64,000 nt of DNA, from assembly GCA_003254885.1 (NCBI GenBank), contig QANT01005019.1, positions 1-64,000 of the forward strand, given 5' to 3'. The DNA is from Purshia tridentata. Lineage: Eukaryota > Streptophyta > Magnoliopsida > Rosales > Rosaceae. The position numbers and the translations under genes are program-made. Numbering within the stretch: the first letter of the stretch is position 1; the number at the start of each line of letters is the position of its first letter. The notes beneath the pieces are model-generated. The model made no database searches, was not told the origin of the DNA, and saw only the letters and a list, made by a program, of their open reading frames with translations. Of this stretch, positions 12,901-25,835 are shown piece by piece.

Positions 12901-14534
12901 AACCTACTAAAGTGACTATAGCTTGTCTAATGATGCATCTACATTTCTGCATGGTATCAGTTATTTCTAGTTTCTGCCAATGGAAGGGTGCTTATGTTTA
13001 TATGCTTTCGATCATTTATTTATAAGTTAATGTGTTCTTTGTTTCATCTAATGATATATTAGTCCTGATAGAGAAATGAAGTAATTTATATCTTGTTTTT
13101 CAGTTGCTCCATATAAGCAGCATGGAAGCTGTGGACCTTCTGGATAAGTTTCTTTCTATGAACCCAGACCCCAGGTATTGTTGAAACTATTATTAAAGTG
13201 AAAGTTGTGGCCGAGTCATCTTTTTGGTTAGCAATATTAATCAATTTTATTATTTGTATTATGTATGTGCTGCATTGGGTTATATAAATTATTGTTAATT
13301 GGATCTTGCATCTGAATTATTGTTCATATCTAATTCTGTTGCCCCCACCTTTTTCCTTGTGGATATGATTCTTTTTCCGGGATAAATATATTAGTTATGC
13401 TAAAAATTGCTTGCTAGATATATTATCTAAATGCTATTCGAATGCCACGTTTGTGTGCAAAACATTAGTCCTGCCAGCCAAGAAAAGGAAAAAAGTGCAT
13501 GTTTTCTCTCTATTTCCTTTGTCAATCTCACTAATACAGTAATTAAGTGTGTATTATGTGTTCATCTTGTTTTTAGATTGTATGAATTCGGGCCATTTTT
13601 ACTTTTGCATGTTCTTACAATGTTGGTCCTGAATCTTGTCTCATGTTGCTTCTTCCACGTCTACTTAGTTAAATGATGTGGCGTTCAAACTGCTTAACTT
13701 ACAACTTACAAGTGCTGTAAATTTATGCAATACTTATTGCAAATGCAAGATCTGTAAGATTCTTACTGTTGTATTGTGTTTTCAGTGGTCATGTCAACTA
13801 CCATGATTTCCTAAGGGTTCTAAGACTCAAGGCTTGTAACTTTTCTGAAGAGGTTAGTTACCATGACCTTTTGCTACATGATTTCCCTTCTGTCTATTGT
13901 TTGCAACCTTCTTCAATTGAATGCTAAGACTTAGTTTAGGCAGGCATATAATATATTCTTGCTTTTTCTGATGTGAACTTTGGAATAGAAGATATTCACA
14001 CCAGAATTGTATGTTTATGTGAATTTGGAATAATGAGTTGGCAGTCGTTCCGAGCACCCCCAACAAGTTTTTTCCTCTCCTTCAGAATAAAGATATAGTT
14101 TCATGGCTTTTGATACCATTCTGCTGGTCACTTATTGGAGTTACTTTTTTGCCATATCCTTGCACTCTCCCCTGACAATTGTTTGTTTCAAGTGTTTTGT
14201 CCTTCTCCCTGTGGACTTACTTCAGTTGCCTATTAAACAACTTGCGTTATGGTTTGTATGTTGACATGGTAAAGATTTTAATTTTTTTATATTTTTCCCT
14301 TATTTGAACTATCAAGATTGCTTGTATTCTGTTTTCATGCTGACCTAATAAAGTATGTTACGAACAATTGGACATTAATGCATATCAAATGTTTTTCAGA
14401 TGTGCAATTACTTTTAACTTTTCCATCACTCATGAGTCAAAACATGGATATTGTTTGAATTACAGATATTTGCATTCATTGATGCTGAGAAAAGTGGAAC
14501 AATTACGTTTAAACAGGTACTCCAACTCCTCCAA

Positions 14535-14578
<44 letters not shown>

Positions 14579-15254
14579 CTATAAAGAATATATAAATATA
14601 TGTGCTAATGTCATGATGCTGAGCTGTACATAATTGTATCATTTTGTTGCTTTCAGTTCTTATTTGGGTCAGCGCATGTCTTGAAGCAGCCTTTATTCCG
14701 GAGAGCCTGTGAATTAGCTTTTTCTGAATGTGTTACTGGGGATAATGACTTCATTTTAGAACAACAAGTATGTTACTTGAACTGATTTGTCCTCTTCTTT
14801 TTTTTCCCTTTGTCATATATATTTGTTTTGATGAATTGATTTGCAATTCCTGTTTTTGATTGCTTTTGGATCAGTTTGGAGAGTCTATCAGGCCTGCAAT
14901 CCTGGATTTGAATGAGGATGAGGTTGTGGACATACCCTTCTAGGCTTATTTCCAAATAATTTAAGAATTTTCAACGTTGCCTGCACATAATGGAGCATAA
15001 AACAAAGTAGCTTTGGATATACCATAAAACATCTTCCAGTTGTGCCTTCTGTAAGATGACTAATGTAAACTGGTTGTTTGCAGGTCCATGAGTTGTTCAA
15101 TCTATTTGATTCTGATAGTGATGGGAGGATCAGCAAGATTGATTTTTTCAACTGCCTAAGAAGAAACCCACTACTGATTTCGCTTTTCTCTCCGTGTTTG
15201 CTTAACAAGGACATTTCAGAAGATGGTAATAGGTTGGTGGAGGAAATTGTGTAG
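9988..15254 (+). CDS. Lysophosphatidylethanolamine acyltransferase 2 (LPEAT2), EF-hand type
   Basis: Fourteen exons: 9988-10457, 10955-11135, 11276-11335, 11858-12021, 12102-12165, 12270-12338, 12479-12580, 12801-12845, 13104-13174, 13786-13852, 14466-14516, 14657-14767, 14875-14922, 15084-15254. They join in phase to 557 aa. The enzyme re-acylates lysophosphatidylethanolamine and related lysophospholipids in ER or Golgi membranes. A His/Asn-rich head (residues 28-55) precedes a hydrophobic stretch (about 92-122). Acyltransferase block I is NHVSFIEP (179-186) in the HX4E form seen in LPEAT2, and the substrate block is FPEGTT (251-256). The C-terminal third carries EF-hands: degenerate loops near 405 and 437, and a canonical DSDSDGRISKID loop at 510-521. 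The start is the ATG at 9988. Arabidopsis LPEAT2 (At2g45670) neighbours SOC1, as here. Confidence 0.94.
14538..14574 (+). repeat. (CT)n microsatellite in LPEAT2 intron 11
   Basis: About 18 CT units start 21 bases after the donor of the intron following the exon at 14466-14516. The run is polypyrimidine on the transcribed sense. Confidence 0.85.
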
Positions 15255-15359
15255 TGTGTGAATTTTTCTCTATGAGTGTGGAGATTCTGTGCACCATATG
15301 TAACCTTTGTTAGTCTGGCTGTATTTTGGGTGGGGGTGTGTGTGTGTGTGGGTATTTTT

Positions 15360-15381
15360 GGGGGTGGGGGGGCGGGGCGGG
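15360..15381 (+). other. G-quadruplex motif after the LPEAT2 stop
   Basis: Four guanine runs of 5, 7, 4 and 3 bases are separated by single-base loops (T, C, C), about 105 bases downstream of the stop and on the sense strand. A GT-rich stretch precedes it. If the 3' untranslated region reaches this far, the mRNA would carry a compact potential G-quadruplex. Confidence 0.75.
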
Positions 15382-18300
15382 TCGGTGTGGAAGAGAGATA
15401 GAGATATTCGGGTTGGGTTTCCTAAGGTATAGTATAGGGAGGGGGCATGATATTTTTAACTTGCTCCCTTAAGTTGCTCATATAATTAGAATTTTGATTT
15501 GATTACTTGGTTTTTGATCTGTAACTTCATACATCATTGTTTACAAAGTGATCTTACATAATTAATTCAGATAATGAGAGGAGTTCCAATATACAAAATT
15601 GGAGTTTGAAAATCACTGTCCTAAAAAATCCCAAATTTCCTGGTTTTTTTTCTTTTGAAAAATTAGCCAACAATTAGGCCTATGTTTCATTGTCAACAAG
15701 GATTTTGGTTTCTTAATTGTTATGAGCTGAAACCAACTGTCCCAGTCTCCTGAAAGTAGAGGGCTTTCATTGCCTTGGCATTTGCCTACAGGGTATATGG
15801 GCCTCATTGGATGTCCACTATGTATTACACTCACATGGTAGGAACTCCGTCTTCCTCACCAGGCTCAATGGTAATTATTTGATATGGGTGATGTTTTATT
15901 ACCGGATGTTATATTATCACGATAAATATACTCAATTAGTAATAAAGAGGTAATCATATCACCTAGCTATACCTTGATTCAGGGGACTTTTATATATATA
16001 TATATATATATATGTTGACTGTAATTAATTAAGCTTTCAATGATGTCCTTTAGCCATACGTCTATAAAAGCATAGGAAAGCAGTCCTTACAGAAATATAA
16101 AATAAAACCAAAAGACTAAACCTTAATTTACTTTTTCTTTTCTTTTTTACCATGAACCTTTGTTTACTAACACTAGCAATAGAACATGGATCTCTTATCT
16201 TGCTTCTCCTGCAAGACTATCTCTCTCTACCTACTCTGTAATTGAAAGTTGAGATTTGAGCTTAGCACCAGTCTTGCATGGAAGCAAAACAGGAAATTCA
16301 GGTCTCTAGCAATAACTCCCAATTATGATTATATTATTCTATTTCTACACAGCTAGGTGGGTGAAACCAAATAGACATTTATGTGAATGGTATGAAGTTG
16401 AGGTTCCAAGTTTGGTCCATGTCGTACTGATTATAATGAATGAATTAATTATAATGTTTATAGGTCTTCATGTATTGATGCTTAAATTAATGACTTCGGT
16501 GCCGTGAGATTGATGACAGTAGCAGGAGCCATCGAGGAATTTGGTCATGATCCTTGAACTGGTACTTAAGTTTTGGGTCTGAAATCTGAATTTTCTGGCG
16601 ACGGATAATTAATATTGTCTCTTGTGTAGTTGAATGATAACAAAGTCCATCATCTAATGCGAATATGCGATTAAATAAATAGATAAAAAAAAATATTTTT
16701 ATTAAACATTAAAATATAAATATTTGGTTTAAGTTTAACCCAAATGTTGTGGGACAAAAAAAAAGGGTTGAGAAATATGATAGCATTATAATAAGTTAAG
16801 AGTTTGCATACTTCTAAGCCTTGTTTGATTGCTATAATTGATTGGAAAAGATAAGTGGCAGATTCATGTGTATTTGAAGAAGAAATTTATAAGTTGAAGA
16901 AAGAAGATGGGAATAAGATAGATAAATTATAAAGAAAACTTATTCTTTTGAATTTCCTCAAAATGGTAGGGATTAGCAAGGATAACACTTTCCTTACTGT
17001 TAAGCCATTTTATTTCTATTGTTTTTTTTCAAGTTAGAAAATATTCCATATTTTTCCTTAAATACAAATGAATTTACCATTTATTTTTTCCAATCCAATC
17101 CTAGACACCAAACGAGGCCTAATGTAATAAAAAAATTATTGAAATGTTGTGATAATAATCAAATGGCTATATAATTGTCTTCTTTTTTTTTTTTTTCAAG
17201 GAGATCTACAACAACTCCAAAGGCTATGGGCAATTATATAAATCTGTTGTGCAACATTACCTTCAAGCTCCAACCAATGCAACATGTCAGGGAGGCAATT
17301 TTTGTTGTGTGGGCTTGACACAATAAATTGGTGTATCAAAGTCAAACCCAAAGTCGATGAAGCAAATCGGGTTCACACCGTTTTTATTTATTTATTTCTT
17401 ATTATAAAAGGGTGGTGGTGGGTATTATTGGGTAGCTGGATTTGTTTTTTTTTTTTTTTATCTTTTTAGAATTATTTTTTTTTTCAATTTAATCAAGGAT
17501 AAAATGGGAAGAAACAAATTGTTGGGAAATTGGGCATATTGCTACATATGGACTTACCTCTAACAAAAATAATGTAAAGCATCAAAGGATACCTTGGTTT
17601 GGAAGGTGCATCTATTGAAAGCACAAAAGTGATAATAGATGGTGTTCTTTTTTTGGTTCAAATAATTTATGATGTTGTTGGTTGGACCACTATATCTTTG
17701 AGAGGACTTATCTACAATGGGGGTCTCAATTTGGTTAGAATAACTTAATTCAATACAAATTAAACTCCACTTATTAAAAAACCATATATATTAATTTCTT
17801 TCTACAGTATTATATATGTTAAATTCGAATTCCCTCTTTCTCAAATAAACCGGACAAGAACGATAAAATTAAAAATATGCCTTGAGTTGTGGATCATGGT
17901 CAACATTTAGTTTTCACATTTCGAAATTAAAGTATAAATTCTGATTTCTAATTCGAGTCTCAAATTTAGGATTTGACATCCAAGTTTGATCTAATCTTAC
18001 CACGTTTGTAGACTAAACACAATTGAATAAAATTGAATGAAATTAGGGTTTTTTGTGTTGTTGGTAAACTGTATTATATTATAGTTTTATTTCTTGAACA
18101 ACAATTGAATGAAATTATGTGGTTGTGGTTGGCCTTTATGTAGACAGTAGACATGTGAGTGAGTAGACAGTAGATTGACTGGAGACTGAAACATTGGTAT
18201 AGAGACTGAGAGAGGAATAGTGAAGATGATGGTGAGGGTCCATAGAACGCCAGTGGTCCCTAACTCACCCAAATATCTTTCTGAAGACTCTGAACCCAAG

Positions 18301-19539
18301 AGGTGTGGAGGAACAGGAACCTAAGCCAATGTACATAAAAAGGCATTGAACTAATGAACCCTGCCCGTTTCTCCCACTTGCTGGGTCACCACCTTAAATG
18401 CTTTAACAAAAAAAACAAAAATTAATATTAAAATTATGAAAATAGTTTTAATAAGAATGCTCTTATTTTATGGATCTTTAAATTTGTTTTATATTCGATA
18501 AAAAAACTTATGTACAGATAAACGTGCCACCTCACTTGTGTGACACAACTACCCACATAAAATTTGTCATTTGTCTATTTAGAATTAAAAGAATTAATTA
18601 AAAAATAAAAAACACATCAATAACCCCACCCAACCCCCTTATATATGGATTCATTTTAAGACTATTTTACTTATAATGAGTAAAATACTGTTACATATTC
18701 TGCCATTTGGTTCCAATTCCAAAATATCCAAAATATTAGGCTTTTAGTTATAATACAATAATATTATTTCCTTGGAGTGTCCAATTTTTTAACATATCTT
18801 TGGAGTAGTTAATGGGGTTTTGCATCTATTATCATCACATAATTAACCTCATCCATTCCGCACAAACCAAATGCTCATCTTCACTTGTCACCCTCAGCTG
18901 TATAGCCTGTGTTAGTCACAGCCTTGTAATTATTTAATAAATAAACACATGAATCCTTTGGTTCTCTTATTTTTATTGGAGTTATAAACTTATAAGTAAC
19001 AAAATTATAATAATTGACAAGTTCTATTATATACATATATCATATATATAATATACGAGTAGTAGTATTCTAATTGACTTGCACTAAGATTAGGTATAGA
19101 CGAATGAGTTACATAGCATGAATGCAAGAATAGGTGAAATGTCCCTCAAATTAATGTTTATGTTGGATTTAACAAATGGTAGGAGTGTTCAAACACTAAT
19201 TGGTTAGTAAGTTAATAAAAATTACTCATTCTTTATGGCTCTTTATATGATGTAATTTATGTAGGAGTTGTGAGATTTAATACAAGTTATAAATGTAGAT
19301 GAAGTTAGTTTCACACTGTAAAAGTAATTTATCGATTTACAAGATATAAATTAGAGATCTACTACTAATAGTATTGAGTATTTTGAGAGAAAACTCATCC
19401 CTAGATAGGTCCACTAGAATTCACCCAACATGAATGGTGGACCTAGCTAGGTAGTTAAATGAGGACAATTTCGGTGTAGGAGCCCTTAATTTGTAATATA
19501 CTAATATATGTATTTGACATAAAAAATTATTAATATTTA
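15382..19539. other. Long gene-free interval
   Basis: AT-rich DNA with a (TA)n run at 15989-16013 and a Tourist-like MITE at 16818-17119. Short open frames, for example 70 codons on the minus strand at 18087-18299, show no family features. No gene seen. Confidence 0.5.
16818..17119. mobile_element. Tourist-like (PIF/Harbinger) MITE
   Basis: The left end GCCTTGTTTGATTG and the reverse-complemented right end GGCCTCGTTTGGTG form inverted repeats that continue imperfectly for about 75 bases (GATTGGAAAAGATAAGTGG against GATTGGAAAAAATAAATGG). TAA flanks both sides (16815-16817 and 17120-17122), the standard 3-bp Tourist target duplication. The 302-base element has no coding capacity. Confidence 0.75.
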
Positions 19540-20100
19540 AAATATTAAATATTAAACACTACCTTTAAAAATTAGAATAAATAACAACTTACACTTCAAG
19601 ATTTATTTCGATTCATAAGTTGATTCCTATCCTTATAATTTTTTCAATTTAAGATTTGAATTTTATAGCAGTATTTGAATGTTAGGTCAAACATTAAATG
19701 TGGATGTGGACCCATCTTTTTATGACATGGTATGCTTGAGAGCCCTATTTTTGCTTAGGGCTCAATTTAATTGAATTTTTTTATATTTAACAGTTTTATA
19801 AAATTAAATTATTTTCTCTATATAGCTTCCATGTCCCAAGTATGCCATGTCAGAAAAAAAGAAAGAAAAGAAGTAGGTCTCACTTTTGCTACATTATTAG
19901 TATATAACGTTTGACTTAACAATTATTGAGACATGGGGATTAAATTATCCTAAAATTTAAATGTTAGATTTGAATTTGAAAAATTGAAAAAAATAAAAAC
20001 TAACTTATGAATCGAGTCGAATGGTAAATTTTAAATTGTAAATTACTTTAAGAATTATACACATATTAAAATTTGAATAAATTACTAAACTTTCACAAAT
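19540..20100. mobile_element. Long hairpin element (MITE with arms of about 200 bases)
   Basis: Two diverged inverted arms flank a short centre near 19745-19810. For example TTCGATTCATAAGTT near 19608 pairs with the reverse complement of the stretch near 20010, and GACATGGTATGCTTG near 19724 pairs with CAAGTATGCCATGTC near 19836. Ends and target duplication are not sharply defined, so the superfamily is open. Confidence 0.55.
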
Positions 20101-20104
20101 AAAA

Positions 20105-20320
20105 TTTTCAAAATGCTATTCATCTTATCAAATTTTTTTTATTATTTTTATTTTAAATTTTATTTTTATGAACAAAATCGTTAGATAGGAAAAGGTGGAT
20201 AATATTCTTTCCTATATAGAGAAATGCTATTCTGTTACTGACTTTTTTATTATTATTCTTATTTCAAAATTTATCTTTATAATCGAAACCATTAAATAGG
20301 AAAAGGTCCGTAACATTCCC
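20105..20320 (+). repeat. Tandem duplication upstream of SOC1
   Basis: Two diverged copies of a unit of about 120 bases lie head to tail. Each begins near AAATGCTATTC (about 20112 and 20222), continues through a T-rich TTATTATT block, and ends in TTAGATAGGAAAAGGT or TTAAATAGGAAAAGGT. The repeat is about 1.8 kb upstream of the SOC1 start codon. Confidence 0.7.
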
Positions 20321-21161
20321 CGTCTCAACATATTATGCACATATTATTCACACACGCAGTTTCCATTTCCCACATCCACAAAGAACTCAAGGCATGCAGC
20401 GCCCCATCATTGCAATCTGCAATGAGTCTCTCTTTTTCTCTCTCTAATTAAAAAAACAAGAAATGATGAGAGAGAAGAAGAGAAAAAGGCAAGAAAACAA
20501 AACTGGGAACAGGGGTTCAGACAAGACAACAGTGGGGTCTGAACCCTTCATTTTGACAAGCAAAATTAATGATATAGGGCTATGCGTTTTCGACTTCTGA
20601 TTGGCCCAAAGAGTACGTAGATGTACGGAGATGTTGATGTGTTTCTAACATTGTACTATCTTTCCCATTTTAAACCATATATAATATACCTTCTTTTTTT
20701 CTATTTCTTTCTTTACTTTTCTTTGCTTTTCATTTTTTCCCATTCACTGACAGACAAAATAATATCAATATTTTAAACAATGGGATAAAATTTATTATAT
20801 AATATAATGTTATTGCATAGCATAACTGGCATCAAGGGACTCTACATAATATAGCTCTTTCTTTATTTATTTCTCTCTCATAGACTTTCACCAAACCAAA
20901 CCAATTAAGCTAGTTGCTTTCTCAAATCTTTTCCTTTTCTGTCTTGATTTTCTTTTTCTGGTGTGTCTTGTGGGTTTTACCAAAACAAGCAAAGGGTATG
21001 AGGCTGTTTTGTTCCAACCTCTGAATTTTATATATTGTTATAGTATACTTTATGTTTCTTTTTCAAGCTAGTGGGGTTTGAGGTAGAGAGACAAACAAAG
21101 CCAGAGAGCTAGAGAGATTAATGAAGATATATATGGCAAAAAAAAATCAAGGGAAGGAAAG

Positions 21162-21338
21162 GTAGGTGTGTGCTTGTTGCTTGGTTCTGGTGGTGACCCT
21201 CAAACAACAAATTTAGCACACCATCATCCCCAGCTCTCTATGATCTTTTTCCTTTCTTCGACTTGTGGTCTGTAGCTCGTATTAATCAATCCTTGCTCAG
21301 GTTTTTATTTTCTCTGCCTCTCATTTTCTTCTTTGGCA

Positions 21339-21383
<45 letters not shown>

Positions 21384-22049
21384 AGTTATTTCTGGGTTTC
21401 TTTCCTATTTGGTTAATTTTGCTCAATTCCTTTTCAAACCCTATTTCCATTTTCGGCTCGTTTCAGAGAGAAATTAATATTTGAGCTTTCAAGCTAAGAT
21501 TTTTCTTGCTTTGTCGTTAGGTCTTGGTGAATCAATCAATCACAAAACTCCATTACAAACACACATATATAACATTTATTTTTGTTTTATTAAAACTCGA
21601 GGGTTCTTCTTCTTTGTATTTTTTTTTTCCACTTTGAGCTGCTAGCTTCTTCCCTTTTTTAGTCACCAAAAGGCTTTCCGTTCCGGGGGCCAATTTCGTA
21701 AGACTCACTTATTCCATTGACTCTCTCATATCTTTCTCGCACTTTATTTCTTTCCTTATTTGTTTTAAGTTCATTTGTTAATTTCAAATACTGTTTGCAT
21801 CTTCATTTTGATGGACTAGCTCATGATATCGTTTCTTTACAACACAAGATTCTATATATTGATTGCTTTGATGAGAAGAACCATTTTAATTGAGTCTACT
21901 TCTCTTCTCCTACCTGAGAGATCTTTCTTGACTTTTTTTTGGTCAATATCTCTCTTGACTCTTCCACAGCAAAAAAAAGGGTTCATTTTTCTTATTTGTA
22001 GTACTGTTAAATTACTGAGCTTGAATCAATTCTTCATCTTCTTTCTCAG
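21162..22049 (+). other. Predicted 5'-leader intron of SOC1
   Basis: A good donor (AAAG then GTAGGTGT) at 21162 and a strong acceptor (CTTTCTCAG) at 22049 bracket 888 bases of T-rich sequence, leaving 13 bases of leader before the start codon. SOC1 in Arabidopsis also has an intron in its leader. This is inferred from splice-site quality only. Confidence 0.5.
21345..21379 (+). repeat. (TC)n microsatellite in the SOC1 5' region
   Basis: About 17 TC units lie about 680 bases upstream of the start codon, inside the predicted leader intron. They are candidate GAGA-factor binding sites. Confidence 0.85.
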
Positions 22050-22062
22050 AAAGGAAGGAAAA

Positions 22063-25000
22063 ATGGTGAGAGGGAAGACCCAGATGAGGCGTATAGAGAA
22101 CGCCACAAGCCGTCAAGTGACCTTCTCGAAGCGGCGGAGTGGTCTGCTGAAGAAGGCCTTTGAGCTCTCAGTTCTTTGTGATGCTGAGGTTTCCCTCATA
22201 ATCTTCTCTCCAAGAGGAAAGCTCTACGAATTTGCAAGTTCAAGGTATACTATTTATAAGCTAGCTTTGAAGCATCATATCATATATATACTGTTATACA
22301 CATCTCTATTATATCAATGTTGTTCATATTTTGGGTTGTCTGAGGTGTTATGATGAATGTCATGCATATATGAATACGAGCTTTGCACAACCAGTTAGGG
22401 TTATAATATACATGGTCCAGTCCTTTTCTGTTCTTCTCCCTTTCCTTCACATACATGCATACCATCATCACCTCACTTTCCAAACAGTTGACACAACCCT
22501 CTAGAATATTTGTGAGGTGCTTTTCCCTTTTATTGCTTAATTTAATTTTGGACTCTTTCATTCCTTATATATTTTTGGGGTTTTCTTCTTCATGGAGGAA
22601 GGAGGGAATGAGAATTTGAAGAGCAGAGATTTCTTAAAAACAAGAGAAATTATCCTTCCAAAATTTTCTTTTACTAATTAATAAGACTTCCATTTGTAGT
22701 TCAGGCTTTCAGATAAACCTTCAACAGTCTATAGACTACTATTTGGTTCTTTTTGTTTTCCTTGGTTTGAATGAGTTCCTTCCAATCTTCAAAAATTGAA
22801 GGAAGACAACCCTAGCTAGGTCGACAAGAACATGCACTGGCTAAAAAATTATATTTTTCGTAGCTGTTCAAAGTGATAAGAACACTGGCTTAACAAAATA
22901 GTTGTTTTCTTGATTTTAAGGGGTTTTGAGTAGGGGTGAAAAATTGGAAATCGAAAGTGTTGTAGTATCTCAAAACTAATCACACTATTGGCAATTTCTT
23001 CTTAAATTTTGAAAATATCATAGATTTAATTTTACATATTGACAGTTATTTTTCTCAAAAAGTGTTGATCGGATAGAAATTTATTGAAAACTCCTTTTTT
23101 ATTTTACATTTATTTTCCACCCTGTTTAAAATTTATAAAAATATTTATTAATTTTTTTCATATTTGTTTATTAATTTTAGTAAAGGTTATTATAAAAGTT
23201 AATATAGTTTAGGAAGTTTAGGTCTTAGAATTTATGTTTATTACTTTGTGGTGTAGAATTAATTGTCGTTTTAGACCTTATGACTTCTTCGTTTTCTAGG
23301 TGAAAAGATGAAAAACAAGGCCAGAAAGGGTAAAAATTGGAATTTTTTATAGCATTGGAAAAAAAAGTTGGGGGTAATTAGAAAACTCCAAAGCGTTAGG
23401 TTAAAAGATTTAAGGGTCCTAATAATAAATACAAGAGTTATTAAATGAGGGACTAAACTTGAAAACTCTAGCAAGGGACCTAACTCAAACGAAATGTACG
23501 TCACTGTATTTTTTAACGAAAAAATTGAACTAGGGACCTTATATACTCAATTCAATTTATTATTTTTTTAAAGGAGGAGAAGTGTACTTTTTTTATTGTG
23601 TTTTCTCAAGGAGATGTAATGGTTGAATCCTATGTTTTAAACAAATGATTTTTTTATTTAGACTTATGTATGAATGAGTGATAAATGAGTTTTGATCGCT
23701 TAGGAATATGTATAGCGATTAGGGTTTTGTTGTTGGTTACACTACTTGATGGTGTATCAGATACACTTAATAATTTTTTTCTTAAGCCTCATCCAAGAGT
23801 CAGGCCCAGCCTTGGGCAAGTGCAACAAGAGCACAAGCACATGCCCCAATTTTCAAGGGCCCCAAAATTAATTTAATTATAAACGTGGTTTAACAGTTTA
23901 ACTTCCCATTTCTACGTGATGCTGACTTCTTTTTCTTTTCTATAATTATTGTTCCACTAACTTCTTCAATTATGAGATAAAAAAAAAATACTAAATGGAC
24001 TAGCTTTGCTTTCGATTGAAAAAGAGCTTCTAGAGAAACTCGATTCTAGAAACTTAACTTATGATTTTGCAGCTTAACATGCAAGAAGAACAATTTTTAA
24101 GTGAGATCTCAATGTTCGAATTGATCATGATAATTTTTATTTTTGTTATCTTCGTATCTTAGTTGATGATTATTTTGTGAATTTACTTATGGTTTTATTA
24201 ATTGATAATTATTTTTGTTAATATATGATAAAATTTAATTATAATATTTGTTGCAGCATGATATTAGGTAAGAAAAAAATATAAATTTGTTACATGAGAC
24301 TGTTATAGGGCCTAAATTTTATTTTTAATTTTTGCATAGGCACCCAAAATCTTTGGGACGGCCCTGAAATTGACCTGTGAAATTTTAAACCCTACTAAGA
24401 TTCCCAAGATCTCTCCCGTACATTACTGATGTGATAGGGTATCGATCACATTTAACCCTTTCCTTATCTATATATAAACTGCCACGGTGCTGCCTTAGAT
24501 GTCCCACCCACCCTTCAAAGTTGAACCATGGAGCTGAGACACATAACCCGCTTATTCCGCTTACATGAAAGATAATGCACAGTATAAACCTTAGAAGTGA
24601 TAAAGCTACAAGAGTGCAAGCACTCATTCCAACACTGACTAACTTAAACTTTGAAACTAGTTAGACATCTAGTTAGACATCTATTGGCCCAAAAAAAGAA
24701 AAAGACATGTATTAGATCCATAAAATTTGAGTTGCTAAGAAATAACTAAAAAGTATATCAAGATAACACTCTCTTATGTGTAATCTCCTCCCATTATACT
24801 ATACTAACTTAGGTCATTGAAATCAACTCTTCGGAATATATAACAATGAGGAATCAACTAAAAGGGAATAGAACCCGTTGAATTGATATCAACAGGATTG
24901 GTCCAGCTGTTTGAATGCACTTCAACTTGAGCCTAAATTTGTTTCTGATGACAGTTTTGGCAAGAACATGGTATTGTAAGAAAAATAAGATAATGAATGC

Positions 25001-25795
25001 TCACATAAGGTTATTTTACCAGGTGGGGTTTTCAGTCGAATCTGGACATAAATTTTTAAGCAGATGAAGACATTAGCAGTCAGTCAATGAAGAAAGTGTT
25101 TAATCATTGCCTGAGAACTTTTTCCAATACCTTACTGCACAAATAAATATCTGAAAAAGTATGCAGGACTGAACGAATTACCTACAAAATAATGATGGTT
25201 GAACAAACACAACAAAACAAGTGAAGTGGAACATTTTGATCACCCATTTCAATCCCATCCCCCAATATACACATACATATGTATAAACAAAGATTTAAAG
25301 CAACCCTTAAAAACATGTTGCTTTGAAATTTTAGAACACTAATGTTGGGGAAAAAATCATCTTGATTTTCATGTGGGGTGAGGCAAAAAATGTAAACATT
25401 AATTCTATAGCTAACCAATTAGTAAGATATAACCATCATTTTGAATTCACTTTGAAACCACTACACAATGAAATCTCATGATGTGAACCGTTTATTTTTT
25501 AAGTTCACATTCAAAGATCATCTTTGTAAAAATCAACAAAATCAAAAATCATTTAATGAACTATTAGTGAGCTAATTGTGCTCATGTAAATGGATGAACA
25601 CAAGTTTTTCAATAAAACATGAAATGTTTGTAATGATAATTAAATGGATAAATAATTTTTGATTTGCTTATTTTTTGCAAAGTTGATATTTAATTGGAGA
25701 CTTAAAATATAAACGATTTGGATCATGAGATTACATTGTGTAGTGGGTCCAAAGATGCGTATTATCTTACTAACTGACTAGCTTTAGAGTATTTT

Positions 25796-25835
<40 letters not shown>

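Noticed and set aside
21823-22062. In-frame open extension of 80 codons upstream of the SOC1 MADS domain
   Set aside because: MADS proteins of this clade begin at MVRGK, the extension has no homology, and a good acceptor at 22048-22049 suggests this stretch is a leader intron.
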